Origin: Wurfbainia villosa
Taxonomy: Eukaryota > Streptophyta > Magnoliopsida > Zingiberales > Zingiberaceae
DNA length: 64,000 nt
Assembly (NCBI GenBank): GCA_025175895.1
Contig: CM045993.1
Coordinates: 56,610,621 to 56,674,620, forward strand
Direction: 5' to 3'
The notes under the pieces are model-generated. The model made no database searches, was not told where the DNA came from, and was given only the letters and a program-made list of their open reading frames with translations. Shown piece after piece: positions 1 through 11,930 of this stretch. Made by a program: the position numbers and the translations under genes. Within the stretch, counting starts at the first letter, position 1. Each line of letters starts with the position of its first letter.

Positions 1-861
1 TTCTTGGAACAATCTGGAGGTGGAGAAACCTCGTTCAATAATTCTTACAACAATAAGAATGAAAATACAAGCAAAATACACTAAATGCAAGTAAAGAAAA
101 CTTTAAAATGAGCTTTTGGATGCTTGCTTGTTTGGTTTCTTGAATTTCACTTGGAGACCCTGATTTGCAGCAGCAAATTACCCCAAAACTCCTCAAGAAT
201 CGATTGCAAAATCCACCTCAACGAGCTTCCTTTATAGCTGCTGCCTGGGCTGAATTTCGCCTATCAATCATCTGATCGGGATCATCAGTTGACTAATGAC
301 ACTGTTGCTATGAGACAATGGTGCAATTCACGCTAAAAAAATCCAACGGATAGAACATCAATTGACTGATCATGTCCTTCAATCGACTGATCGAGCCTTT
401 ATTCGACTGCTAACCCCAGCAGTTGAGTCAGACTCCATTCTGCGTCTCGAATATCGAGCACCGGTCGGATCGATCACAAGATCACGATCGCTTGATCTAG
501 CGACCGGCCTAACTCACCCTAGTTGACTCACACTAGTTGACTGATACACCTCAAACATGAGGTTTAACCCAAGTACGGTGGCCCCATACTTGCTAGACCA
601 CCCATAGCCTAGACCTAAGCCTTTTAGCCACCTCCGTCAGCCTCGTGCCTATCGGATCCCTCCAAGTCATCCATGACTTGTTCATCCATATGGTAGCCTT
701 CAGGTGCTTCAATCGACTATGTTATGCTAACGGTGTCTACACCGCCAAGGCACATTGGACTTACGCTGCTAAGACTCCGCTTGGACTTTACGCCACAAAC
801 CATTGGACTTATGCTGCCAAGACTCCCTCTTAGACTTTATGCCACCAATATCAAACCCCTT
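1..861 (-). mobile_element. Family B LTR, left-truncated by the window and cut at its right end (LTR0)
   Basis: This follows the same order of sequence as the intact LTR at 10617-12097: the tract near 1-130, the GTCGAC-type palindrome tract (about 250-540), the block near 590-670, and the repeated ttggactta / gccaagact block (about 745-850). At about 859-862 it switches abruptly into gag sequence. The last 400 bp of the LTR, the polypurine tract and most of the interior are therefore missing, removed by an internal deletion. The element reads on the minus strand, so this is its 3' LTR. Confidence 0.85.
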
Positions 862-1081
862 CGGTCTTGAACTTAAAACATTGCTCTTGGGTCCACTTCT
901 TCAACTTCAAGACCTCTTCCTTCTTGTTCCTAGGTGGTTCAAAACCATCCATGACGATGAACCAATATTTTATGTCCATCGTCAAGAATGTCTCTATTCT
1001 AGCCCTCAAAGCTGAAAAATCTTCTTGATCATATGGTGGTGGTGTGTTGATGTCCAATCTTAGCTTTTCTTGAAAATCCAT
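862..1081 (-). pseudogene. gag N-terminal fragment of a family B retroelement
   Basis: Minus-strand reading starts at the ATG at 1081 and runs about 73 codons with the family's N-terminal signature (NTPPPYDQEDFSA, then FIVMDGFEPPRNKK and LKLKKWTQEQ). This is the copia-type gag N-terminal domain, the capsid-forming region of the virus-like particle. It matches the gag starts at 10547 and 21484. It is cut at about 862, where LTR sequence begins, so the rest of the domain, both zinc knuckles and the C-terminus are absent. It lies 68 bp inside the primer-binding site at 1136-1148, the usual position for gag. It is dead as a gene. Confidence 0.85.
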
Positions 1082-1135
1082 CTTCTTTCCCTCTAGTAGT
1101 TTTTCTCCCGGCAGTTAGTTCGTAGAAGAGCCCCG

Positions 1136-1148
1136 GGCTCTAATACAA
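1136..1148 (-). promoter_or_regulatory. Degenerate tRNA-iMet primer-binding site
   Basis: On the minus strand this resembles TGGTATCAGAGCC with two or three changes (ggctctaataca on the plus strand). It lies next to the TG end of the LTR that starts at 1150. It primes minus-strand DNA synthesis in copia elements and here marks that LTR as the 5' LTR of the unit to its left. Confidence 0.75.
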
Positions 1149-1565
1149 TTGTTGAGGATTCGGTGATCGCTAGATGGGGGTGAATAGCATTTTGAATGAG
1201 TCGAAGGAATTCATTCGCGATGCTTGCTACAAATGATTAGTGCGCAACTGAAATAAAGTAATAAAAATATACAAACACATAAACACAACAATGTAATGTG
1301 ATTCGGAACCAAATGGTTCCTACTTCACGGATCAAGCTCAAATGAGCTCTAGCAATGCCACAAACACCACTAAACAATAAAACTCCTTCTCAGAACAATC
1401 CAGAGGTGGAGGAACCTCTTAAAATAATTCTTACAACAATAAGAATGAAAATACAAGAAAAATACACTAAATGAAAGTAAAGAAAACTTTACAACGAGCT
1501 TTTGGATGCTTGCTTGTTTGGTTGCTTGAATTGCACTTAGAGATCCTGATTTGTAGCAGCAAGTC

Positions 1566-3310
1566 TGTTAGTGAAAGCCCTAGATCCAATCATGTGATGA
1601 TTGTTGTATGGACTTTATTGTATCATATTCCTATTTATAAAGGCATGGTTATTATATTTACTTGTATTAGTGCCAAATAACTAAATATAATAATGTCCTT
1701 GAGTAGTAGGTTCTTATCTATATCAGTCGATTGGTTGAATCGATAATGAGATGATTTTGAGAACACTACTCTTAATCATTCCTAGTCGAGTATTAACATT
1801 CAGGGACAACGTTAATGCGTAGAGACTAGCATGTAGGTTAACATGATGACTTGATCTCACAAGTCATGGATATGAGATATCAAGTTGACACATGGGTATG
1901 CATTGGAGAATGAATACTGAATGACCCGCCATGAGAAAGTATCATGGATCATTATATGAGTGTCATATACTTTCTCATGTGACTATTAGTCCTTAGACCT
2001 GAAGTCACTATGGTTCCCTACATAAGGCGTTGCATACTTTGGCTTCGTCAAACGTCACCCGTAAATGGGTAGACTATAAAGGCGATTACTGGGTATGTAA
2101 CAAATTATGCAGAGGGATGTGAGTGATGTAGATGGGATCTATCCCTCCTATATGACAGGAGTGACATCGATATTCTTGATAGAGTGAGACCACGAAGTGC
2201 ATGCCATGCCCAAATGAGTCAATATGAGATATTGAGCTCATTTGATATGGGTGAGTCTACTTGGAGTTCAAGATTTAGATTGTACCGAGGATGACACGGT
2301 CTATGCCTCGATTGGTCAATCTAGATGTCAAGGATAGAGGGACATTGTCACATATTGTGAGAGTCACAATTAGTAGTCACAAAGGTGATGTTGGAGCTCA
2401 ACATTCTTGTAACTTGGGTAGCAATGATGTGTTGCTAGATACCGCTCATTGCTTATGTTCCTAAATCGGTTTAGGGACATTGCCAACGTTACAAGAACCT
2501 ATAGGGTCACACACATAAGGGCAATTAGATGGAGATTAGGTTCATATGATGAACCATGAGGATTAGGTTCATGGGACGAATCAAATTGGATTAAGAGTAA
2601 TCCAAATTAGACTAATTGAGTTAGACTCAAGTTGATTCAAGTGTTGAATGAGTCTAATTTAGATTTGATTCATCAAATCAATTTAAATTAAATGAATAGA
2701 GATTCATTAAATTAAATTGACTTGAATCAAATGGTTGAGAGGGAAGATGAAAGGTCAAGTTTGACTTGACCAAATGCCATGTCATGATGATGACTTGGCA
2801 TGGACGGCCAATGATGATGTTCCACATCATCATGGACACATCATGGGGTGCCACCTCATGAGGGAGACCATGAGTCATTGACTCTTGGAGTTACATGCAT
2901 GCATGTAACCCCCTTATAGTGGGTTATGGATGATGTGAAGTTAAGTTGTGTAACTTCATCTTCTTCCTCTTCTCTTCCCTCAAGCTCTCTCTTCCTCATC
3001 TAGCGATGAATGACCAAGGGGTGCTAGCACACTCTAAGGTGTTTTTCTCCACCATTTGTCCGTGTGGATACTTGTAGAGGAGTGTACACTTGACACTCTT
3101 GAGTTTCGACAAAGCGTTTGGACGAGCGGGATAAGCGAAGGGCGTCGCTACGAGGGTAATGCTCTCACCTTCTAGATCTAAGGTAGATCTAGGTTTACAT
3201 AAGCACATACATGTTTTTATTTTTATATACCTTCGCACGGAACCTTTTGGCCGGACTTTTGGGGTTTCCGCAACGCAAAAAGCGGTTTTTGCGGCTCGGA
3301 AAGTCCAACA
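1566..3310 (+). mobile_element. Solo LTR of copia-type family A, with TSD AAGTC
   Basis: 1745 bp starting TGTTAGTGAAAGCC and ending GTCCAACA. It is flanked by the 5-bp direct repeat AAGTC at 1561-1565 and 3311-3315. Removing it and one TSD restores the family B LTR. There is no primer-binding site, polypurine tract or interior, so it is a solo LTR left by recombination between two LTRs. The plus orientation is inferred from a pyrimidine-rich leader-like tract (about 2950-3000) in its 3' half. The small reading frames inside it (for example 2996-3322) do not match known proteins and are treated as chance. Confidence 0.92.
1930..1979. repeat. 13-bp inverted repeat inside the family A LTR
   Basis: catgagaaagtat at 1930-1942 is the exact reverse complement of atactttctcatg at 1967-1979, with a 24-base loop. 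A diverged version of both arms is present in the inverted A LTR near 6420-6475. It could fold in RNA or single-stranded DNA. No function is known to me. Confidence 0.8.
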
Positions 3311-3401
3311 AAGTCGCCCCAAAAATCCTCAAGAACTGGTTGCAAAAAGCATCCTCCACGAGATTTTTTTATAGCTGCTACCTGGGATGGATTTCGCCTA
3401 C

Positions 3402-3740
3402 CAGTCGACTGATCGCGACCATCAGTTGATTGATGACACTATTGCTATAAGACAACGGTACAATCCACGCTAGAAATATCCAACGGATAAGACATCAGTC
3501 GAATGATCATGTCCATCAGTCGACTGATCGAGCCTTCACTCGACTGCTAACCCTAGTAGTTGACTTAGACTCCATTCTATGCCCGAAATACCGAGCACTA
3601 GTCGACTGATCACAAGATCAGTCGACTGCTCGGTCCAGCAGTCGACTGCCCACCTCTGGCAGTCGACTGCTAGGACACTCCCCGCAGTCTAACCCTAGTT
3701 GACTCACACCAGTCGACTGCCATATCGTACCAGTCGACTA
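3402..3740. repeat. Cluster of CAGTCGACTG palindromes in LTR1
   Basis: The perfect 10-bp palindrome CAGTCGACTG, and copies with one or two changes, occurs about ten times here (for example 3402-3411 and near 3516, 3625, 3648, 3660 and 3710). Equivalent clusters lie in the other B and C LTRs (about 11200-11430, 22180-22380, 23120-23460, 46410-46750) and in H (about 14650-14910 and 19258-19390). Many variants differ by C-to-T or G-to-A at the central CG. Confidence 0.9.
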
Positions 3741-4379
3741 ATACACCTCAAACATGAGGTTTTAACCTCAAATATGAGGTTTAACCTAATTATGGTGCCC
3801 CCATACTTCCTAGACCATCCGTAGCCTAGACCTAAGCCTTCTAGCCACCTCCATCAGCCTTGCGTCTATCAGATCCCACCAAGTCATCCATGACTTGTTC
3901 ATCTATACGCTAGCCTTCAGATGCTTCCATCGGCTATGTCATGCTAACAGTATCTACACTGCCAAGGCACATTGGACTTACGCTGCCAAGACTCCGCTTG
4001 GATTTTACGCCGCCAACCATTGGACTTATGCTGCCAAGACTCCCGCTTTGACTTTACGCTGCCAATATCAAACCCCTTGGAATTCTCAAATGCCAAGACT
4101 CAAGGTTGGACTTTCCCATGCCAACCCATGTTGGACTTTCCATGCCAAGACCCATGCTTGGACTTTACACGCCAAGTACTCAAGACTTGGACTTTCCATG
4201 ACATGGTCAACTCCAGTCAACCATCAAAATCTCTCTTGAGTCAAACTTGAGTCGATTGTACCAACAATTTCCCCAAAATATTATCAGACATCAATGTCAA
4301 ACATCAATGTCAAACATCAAAACATCTCTTGAGTCAAACTTGAGTCCGGTCAATCGTGCCTGGGCCGATTGCACCAACA

Positions 4380-5584
4380 ATCTCCCCCTTTTTGATGTTT
4401 GACAAAACCACATACCTTTGAGTTAGAACACTAACTCAAATCTTCTTACCAATTATCCCAAATTGGTAATCCCGTAAATTTTCCCAAATATTCTCCCCAT
4501 TTTTTGACTAACATCAAAAAGGTTTTCTCCAAGGAGGTCAATGTCTCATGTCCTAATGAGATCTTATAATCTCCCCCTTGGTCAACAAATACCTAGGATG
4601 CCTATAATCTTCCTAGTGATAAGTTCCATATCACTCAAGAGAGGCAATACTACAAACTCTCTCAATTTCCAAATTGGGTATCTCAAAATTCTCATTTTCC
4701 CCCTCATGAGGAAAAATATCATCCATTATCCCATGATGGATACCTCCCCCTAATGGCTTGCTCCCCCTTGACCATTGCAAAAACAATGTCCTTGGGAAGT
4801 CCCTAAGCCAATAGCAAATCTAAACCATCAAAAATAAGGTTCAAAGTTCAACATTGAACTTTCCCATAACTTAAATTTGATACACCACCCTAACAACTCT
4901 CCTAATCCATATCCAATCCCTTTATAATGCTTCTCAAAGCATATCCTAGGGTTAGGAGTGGTTAGGGAACTTTACCGTAGCTGAAACGGGCTAAACAACC
5001 TTGTTTTTCCCGAAATCAGCCTGGAAGTCGACTCTATCAGAGATCAATCGACTGTCGTGCCAATCAGTCGACTGCCACCAAGGGAAGTCGATTGATAACT
5101 GAAAATTTCAATTTTTAGTTATCCGAATTGAGATTCGAAAATGCATAAGTAATTCTACCTATATCAAAAAAATCATAAAAATTCATACGTATATTACTTA
5201 TAAGAAATACAATGGGTAAAAAATGTTAGAAAAATATTTTACCCATTAAATATAAAAATTGATACAAAGTTTTAACGTGAAGAAAATATCAATGTTTTAG
5301 CTCACTTTGTATCAATTTCATCAATGGTGATTGCTATCAAAAGATAGACTTCACCAAGGTTTTCTAAAAGGATTTTAAAATGATTTTGAAAACTTATATT
5401 GAATCATATTCCTTAGGCTTAATGTATATGATTTGTACACTAGCTTTCCCAATGATCCACAATTAAGATAAGATGATTTTTAGTTCATCTAGATGCAAAA
5501 GCTATGCACCTTGAACTTAACTCGTATCCTAACATCTCACATGTATCTAAGGTGTATAAATACACATACATGTTAATTTAGATG
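4380..5584 (-). other. Non-coding 3' interior of a family B unit, with polypurine tract
   Basis: Starts with the polypurine tract (atctccccctttttgatg, 4380-4397; AAGGGGGAG on the element strand). The rest is AT-rich, matches the same part of the units at 7250, 12098 and 42233, and has no convincing gene. It contains further CTCCCCCTT tracts (around 4571, 4745, 4762) and a few GTCGAC palindromes (around 5028-5095). It stops at 5584, joined to an unrelated LTR, so the gag, primer-binding site and 5' LTR of this unit are missing. Confidence 0.8.
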
Positions 5585-6837
5585 TGGAACATCATCATTG
5601 GCCGGGCCCCATGCCAAGTCACCATGACATAGCAATTGGTCAAGTCAAAATTGACCATTCATTTTCACTCTCAAGTCAAGTCAAACTTGACCTCTTATCT
5701 CCCATGGTTGATCAAATCTAACCACTTGATTCAAGTCAATTTGATTTAATGAATCTCTATTCATTAATTTAAATTGACTCAATGAATCAAATCTAAATTA
5801 GACTCATTCAACACTTGAATCAAATTGAGTCTAACTTAATTAGTCTAATTTTGATTACTCTTAATCCAATTTGGTACATTCCATGAACCTAATCGTAACA
5901 TTGGCAATGCTCCTAAACCGATTTAGGAACATAAGCAATGAGCGGTATCTAGCAACACATCATTGCTACCCAAGTTACAAGAATGATGAGATCCAACATC
6001 ACCTTTGTGACAACTAATTGTGACTCTCACAATATGTGACAATGTCTCTCTATCCTTGACATCTAGATTGACCAATTGAGGCATAGACTGTGTCATCCTC
6101 GGTACAATCTATATCTTGAACTCCAAGTAGACTCACTCTAATCAAATGAGCTCAATATCTCATATTGACTCATTTGGGCATGGTCATGCACTTCGTGGTC
6201 TCACTCTATCAAGAATAACGATGTCACTCTCGTCATATAGGAGGGATAGATCCCATCTACATCACTCACATCCCTCCGCATAATTTGTTACATACCCAAT
6301 AATTGCCTTTATAGTCCACCCATTTACGGGTGACGTTTGACGAAGCCAAAGTATGCAACTCCTTATGTAGGAAACCATGGTGAATTTAGGTTCAAGGTCT
6401 AATAGTTATACAAATAGTCACATGAGAAAGTATATGACACTCATATAACGATCTATGATACTTTATCATGGAGGATCATTCTGTATGCATTCTCCAATGT
6501 ATGATACCCATGTGTCAACTTGATATCTTATATCCATGACTAGTGAGATCAAGTCATCGAGTTGACCTACATGCTAGTCTCTACGTATTAACATTGTCCC
6601 TGAATGTTAATACTTGACTAGGAATGATTAAGAGTAGTGTTCTCTATATCATCTCATTATCGATTCAACCAATCGATTGATATAGATAAGAACCTTCTAC
6701 TCAAGGACGTTATTATACTTATTTATTTGGCACAAATACAAGTAAATATAATAACCATGACTTTATAAATAGGAATATGATACAATAAAGTCTATACAAC
6801 AATCATCACATGATTGACTCTAGGGCTTTCACTAACA
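5585..6837 (-). mobile_element. Truncated family A LTR in inverted orientation
   Basis: Reverse complement of about 1566-2820 of the solo A LTR; its right end gggctttcactaaca is the A LTR start. The other 490 bp of the LTR is missing. At the left junction the B interior (ttagatgt) and the A LTR (gatgatgt) share GATGT, a microhomology typical of an illegitimate deletion. At the right end it abuts B LTR sequence at 6838. It was probably an A insertion in a B LTR, later halved by a deletion that also took the gag of the left unit. Confidence 0.85.
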
Positions 6838-7249
6838 CTTTACGCCGCCAACCATTGGACTTATGCTGCCAAGACTCCTGCTTGGACTTTACGCCGCCAA
6901 TATCAAACCCCTTTGACTTCTCAAATGCCATGACTCAAGCTTGGAATTTACCTTGCCAACCCATGTTGGACTTTCTATGCCAAGACCCATGCTTGGACTT
7001 TACATGCCAAGTACTAAAGACTTGGACTTTCCATGACATGGTCAACTCCAGTCAACCATCAAAATCCCCCTCGAGTCAAACTCAAGTCCGGTCAATCATG
7101 ACTCGGGTCGATTGCAGAAACAATCTCCGCAAAACATTATCAGATACCAATGTCAAACAATAATGTCAAACCTTCATGTCAAACAATAAAATATCTCTCG
7201 AGTCAAACTCGAGTCCGGTCAATCGTGACCTGGGCCGATTGCACGAATA
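6838..7249 (-). mobile_element. Right-hand 412 bp of a family B LTR (LTR2)
   Basis: Begins ctttacgccgccaacc and ends gattgcacgaata (a mutated accaaca end). It is followed by a polypurine tract at 7250, so it is the 3' LTR of the unit on its right. It aligns to about 11699-12097 of LTR3. The left part was lost in the deletion described for 5585-6837. Confidence 0.85.
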
Positions 7250-8866
7250 ATCTCCCCCTTTTTAATGTTTGACAAAATCACATACCTTTGAGTTAGAACA
7301 CTAACTTAAATCTTCTTACCAATTATCCAAATTAGTAATGCCATATATTTTCCCAAACATTTTTCTTCTTTTTTGACTAACATCAAAAAGGTTTTCTCCA
7401 AGGAGGTCAATGTCTTATGTCCCAATGAGATCTTATAATCTCTCCCTTGGTCCAAAAATACCTAAAATGCCTACAATCTTCCTAGTGATAAGTCCCATAT
7501 CACTCAAGAGAGGCAATCCTACAAACTCTCTCAATTTCCAAATTGGGTATCTCAAAATTCCCATTTTACCCCTCATGAGGAAAAATATCATCCATCATCC
7601 CATAATGGATGCCTCCCCTTAAAGGCTTGCTCCCCCTTGACCATTGTACCAACAATGTCCTTGGGAAGTCCCTAAGCCAATAGGAACTCTGAACCATCAA
7701 AAATAAGGTTCAAAGTTCAACATTGAACTTTCTCATACCTTAAATTTGATACACCACCCTAACAACTCTCCTAATCCATATCCAATGGATTTTCATCCTT
7801 TATAATGCTTCCCAAAGTATATCCTAGGGTTAGGAGTTGTTTGGAAACTTTACCGTAGCTGAAAACGGGCTAAACAACCTTGTTTTTCTCGAAATCATCT
7901 TGGAAGTCGACTCTATCAGGGATCAGTCAACTGCCGTGCCAATCATTCGAATGAAACCAAGGGCAGTTGACTGATAACTGAAAATTTTGATTTTTAGTTA
8001 TCAAAAATGAGATTTGAAAAAGCATAATTAATTTTATCTAGATCGAAAAATCATGAAAATTCATACGTATATTACTTATAAGCAATACAATAGGTGAAAA
8101 ATGTTAGAAAAATAATTTACCCTTAAAATATTGAAATTGATACAAAGTTCAAAAGTGAAGGAAAACTTCAATGTTTTAGCTCACTTTGTATCAAATTCAT
8201 CAATGGTTATTGCTATCAAAAGATAGACTTTACCAAGGTTTTCTAAAAGGATTTTAAAATGATTTTGAAAACTAATATTGGATCATATTCCTTGGGCTTA
8301 ATGTACATGATTTGTACACTAGCTTTCCCAATGATCCACAATTAAGATAAGATGAGTTTTAGTTCATCTAAATGCAAAAGCTATGCACCTTGAACTTAAC
8401 TCATATCCTAGCATCTCACATGTATCTAGGGTATATAAATACACATACATGTCAATTTAGATGTGAGATGTGGGTTTTATTTTCTTAATCTAAGGGTTCA
8501 TGCATTTTCTAAGACAACACTACTTGATTCCCTTATAAATGGGACTCCATGTCATGCCATTGTCCTTAAATCAATTTTAATCAAATTAAATGCATGAATG
8601 ATCATGGCATAAATAATAACATAATTAAGCATGGCCAATGATCATGATGTCATGACATATAATATAATCTAAAAACTAATGACATTAAACCTTAATCCTA
8701 ACATGATCATGACATATTAAATGATTAAAAATAAACATGATGTCATGATATGTTATATGTCAAACAAGGCATGGCAGATAAAAGGTATAGGTATAATAAT
8801 ATCTAACTTTTAATATTTGTTGTCATTTGATATAGTTAGATATATTTTTCCATATTGCTAATAATC
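7250..8866 (-). other. Polypurine tract and non-coding 3' interior of B unit 2
   Basis: Polypurine tract at 7250-7267 (atctccccctttttaatg), then about 1.6 kb of AT-rich sequence parallel to 12098-13540. Near 8866 about 200 bp present in the sister copies (the gag terminus and the block after it) is absent, and non-coding sequence joins gag directly through an aaaaccc-type microhomology. Reading frames at 7410-7622 and elsewhere do not persist in the sister copies and are not genes. Confidence 0.75.
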
Positions 8867-10547
8867 CCCAAAGTGTGCCAAAAACCCAAAACCTATTTGA
8901 GCTCCTAGGGTTTACTAGGTATTCCTTTGGGATGACCTACCTAGATACCTTCCTAATGACCCTTCTAGGCTTGTTAGCCTTGGTCATTTGGGTCTTGCCA
9001 TGTTTAATTCTAGGGGTGACTCCCCTTGTAACCTTCTTAGTGGCTTCTTTAGGTTTCCTTGAAACCCTAGCCACTAGGCACATACCTTGGTTAACCTTAG
9101 GGATGACTTCCCTATTGACCTTGGTCTTTCTAGACCTAATTTGAGTTCCATAATCAAATGGAATATTATGGTAGGTCTTTTTGGGCTTAAGCTTGCCCTT
9201 GGATGGTTCTTGATTTTTAGGCCTTTGACTTTGACAATTGGACTTAGATTTTTGATCATTTGACCCTTTAAATTGATTCTGTATATTCCTAAGGGTCTTA
9301 TCTAATTTCTCAAGCCTTGACCTCAAGCCTTGATTTTCCTTTTCTAATTGCCCAATTTTTGAATCTTGATTTAATCTTTGGGCATTAACATTTCCTCTAC
9401 GTATATGCCTACCCCTCTTAGGGTTAATGCCTAAATGGTTTTCTATTTTCCTAATGCTTTCCTTAGGAAGAGTTTTTCTAGGGACATTAGTCCCAAATTT
9501 CTCCTTATTTGAAAAATTAACACTCTTAGCACCTAGACAAAAATGTTTATTGTTTCTAGCATGCTTTTCATTTACAATAGCAAGATTGTTAAAATTATTC
9601 CTAGCATGCTTTTTGACATTTAAATTATAACTAGAAGGTGCATTAAAATATACCTTAAAATTTGCCTTAGAGGCTCCCCCTACATGTAATGCTCCTTCTT
9701 AGGTCTTTTTATTCCCCTTTTGACATTGACTCTGGTAAAGCCCCTTTTGATGGCATTTGAAGCACACCACGTGCTCCTTGCTCTTCTTGGTGGGGACTCC
9801 GGCTTCATTTGACTTATCTTGACTTTTAGGTGCTGGTGGAGTCTTCTTTACTCTTTTTGGACACTTGCTTTTATAGTGTCATTTTGTGTACACTCAAAAC
9901 ATATTATATGTATTTTATTATTAACACATATGTTTGAGTTACCTAGGTGCGTGGTGGAAGCCTCTTGAGATTGTTCATCTTCTCGACCGGAGGTTGATGG
10001 TTCCTCTTGAGGGTGCTCCGGTGTAGATGCTCTAATCTCCTCCCCCTCAATTATAGAGGTGGAGGCTTCTCCTACTTCTTCCTCTTCTTCCACCGATCCC
10101 GATCCGGATGTTGTTTCTCCTTCAACTTCCGAATCATCACTTTCTTGTGATAAGGAAGATGTTCTCTCTTCTTCGGTCTCCTCCTCCAACTGAGTCGATG
10201 AGCACTCTCTTTCTTTGGGCTCCTCATGGAATCTTGCCAACTTTCTCCTTGGCATCCATGTAATCTTCTAGCCTAGAAAAAACATCATTAGGTATCAAAT
10301 CTTCTAGAAGTTTTATTACCTTAACTTCGGCCTTGAACTTAAGACGTTGCGCTTGGGTCCACTTCTTCAACTTCAAGACCTCTTTCTTCTTGTTCCTAGG
10401 TGGTTCAAAACCTTCCATGACGATGAACCAATCTTCTATGTCCATTATCAAGAATGTCTCTATTCTAGCCCTCCACGCCGAAAAATCTTCTTGATCGTAT
10501 GGTGGTGGTGTGTTGATGTCCCATCCTAGATTTTCTGGAAAATCCAT
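8867..10547 (-). pseudogene. gag pseudogene of B unit 2
   Basis: Runs from the ATG at 10547 down to about 8867. In order: N-terminal gag domain (NTPPPYDQEDFSAW, FIVMEGFEPPRNKKK, about residues 11-60), an acidic Ser/Glu-rich linker (about 9980-10230), two CCHC zinc knuckles (about 9880 and 9750), a basic stretch, and a coiled coil near 9300-9340 (LEKENQGLRSRLEKLDK). A frameshift near 10250, a frameshift in the first knuckle (about 9885), a second knuckle with its His read as Leu, and an in-frame stop near 8937 all disable it. The last residues (PKSMIDSR in the sisters) are deleted. No protease, integrase or RT follows. Confidence 0.85.
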
Positions 10548-10601
10548 CTTCTTTCCCTCTAGCGGTTTTTCTCCCAGCGGTTAGTCCGTAGAAGAGCCCC
10601 G

Positions 10602-10614
10602 GGCTCTGATACCA
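10602..10614 (-). promoter_or_regulatory. tRNA-iMet primer-binding site of B unit 2
   Basis: ggctctgatacca on the plus strand, the exact reverse complement of TGGTATCAGAGCC. It sits 2 bp from the LTR end at 10617. It makes LTR3 the 5' LTR of the unit on the left. Confidence 0.92.
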
Positions 10615-11082
10615 ATTGTAGAGGATTCGGTGACCGCTAGAGTGGGGGTGAATAGCATTTTGAATTAGTCGATGGAATTCATTCGCGATGCTTGCTACAA
10701 ATGATTAGTGTGCAGCGAAAATAAAGCAATAACAATATACAAACACGCAAACACAACTATGTAACGTGGTTCGGAACCGAATGGTCCCTACTCCACAGAT
10801 TGAACTCAAACGAGCTCTAGCGATGCCACAAACACCACTAAATAATAAAACTCCTTCTCAGAAAAATCCGGAGGTGAAGAAACCTCATACAATAATTCTT
10901 ACAACAATAAGACTGAAAATACATGCAAAATACACTAAATGCAAGTAAATAAAACATTACAATGAGCTTTTGGATGCTTGCTTGTTTGGTTGCTTGAATT
11001 GCACTTGGAGACCTTGATTTGAAGTAGCAAATCACTCCAAAACTCCTCAAGAACCGGTTGCAAAATCTTCCTCCACTAGATT

Positions 11083-11092
11083 CCTTTATAGC
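11083..11092 (-). promoter_or_regulatory. Candidate TATA box of the family B LTR
   Basis: Reads GCTATAAAGG on the element strand. It sits at the same place in the LTRs at 1150 (degraded), 21554, 22613 (near 23091) and 45892. Family H has TTATAAATGG at the matching place (14616-14625, 19222-19231). Position and conservation suggest the LTR promoter; this is an inference from sequence only. Confidence 0.55.
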
Positions 11093-11930
11093 TGCTACCT
11101 GGGTAGGATTTCGCCTATCAATTGTCTGATGATACTGTTGCTATGAGACAACGGTTCAATCCACGCTGGAAAAATCTAACGGATAGGACATTAGTCGACT
11201 GATCATGTTCATCAGTCGACTGATCGAGCCTTCACTCGATAGCTAACCTAAGCAGTCGAGTCAGACTCTATTCTGTGCCTGAAATACTGAGCACTAGTCG
11301 ATTGATCATACGATCAGTTGACTGCTCGATCCAGCAGTCGACTACCCACCTTTGGTAGTGGACTGCTAGGGCACTCCCCGCAGTCAAACCCTAGTTGACT
11401 CACACGAGTTGACTGCCACATGGTACAAGTCAACTGATACACCTCAAACATGAGATTTTAACCTCAAACATGAGGTTGAACCCAAGTATAGTTCCCCCAT
11501 ACTTACTAGACCACCCGTAGCCTAGACCTAAGCCTTCTAGCCACCTCCGTCAGCCCCGCGCCTATCGGATCCCTCCAAGTTATTCATGACTTGTTCATCC
11601 ATACGCTAGCCATCAGGTGCTTTCGTTGGCTATGTCATCCTAACGGTGTCTACATCTCTAAGACACATTGGACTTATGCTGCCAAGACTCCGCTTGGACT
11701 TGACGCCGCCAACCATTGGACTTATGCTACCAAGACTCCCGCTTGGACTTTACGCCGCCAATATAAAACCCCTTGGACTTCTCAAATGTCAAGACTCAAT
11801 CTTGGACTTTCTCTTGCCAACCCATGTTGAACTTTCCATGCCAAGACCCATGCTTGGACTTTACATGCCAAGTACTCAAGACTTGGACTTTCCAAGACAT
11901 GGTCAACTCCAGTCAACCATCAAAATTCCC

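Larger units (their letters stand above)
1150..4379 (-). mobile_element. Family B LTR shared by two units (LTR1), split by a solo LTR
   Basis: Begins tgttgaggattcgg and ends gccgattgcaccaaca. Without the 1750 bp added by the family A insertion and its TSD it is 1480 bp, almost exactly the 1481 bp of the LTR at 10617-12097. Its left side has a primer-binding site and gag start, and its right side a polypurine tract (4380-4397). It is therefore at once the 5' LTR of the left unit and the 3' LTR of the right unit, as expected after recombination between LTRs or tandem integration. Confidence 0.88.

Noticed and set aside
3159..3429. Small overlapping frames at the end of the A LTR
   Set aside because: They cross the LTR boundary and TSD at 3310-3315, so they cannot be ancient genes, and there is no known domain.
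8875..9144. Leu-rich plus-strand frame resembling a membrane protein (also 13729-14001, 44111-44392, 17137-17394)
   Set aside because: It is the antisense of the Lys/Arg-rich gag tail; reverse-reading basic codons gives hydrophobic residues. The gag strand is supported by order, knuckles and stop position.
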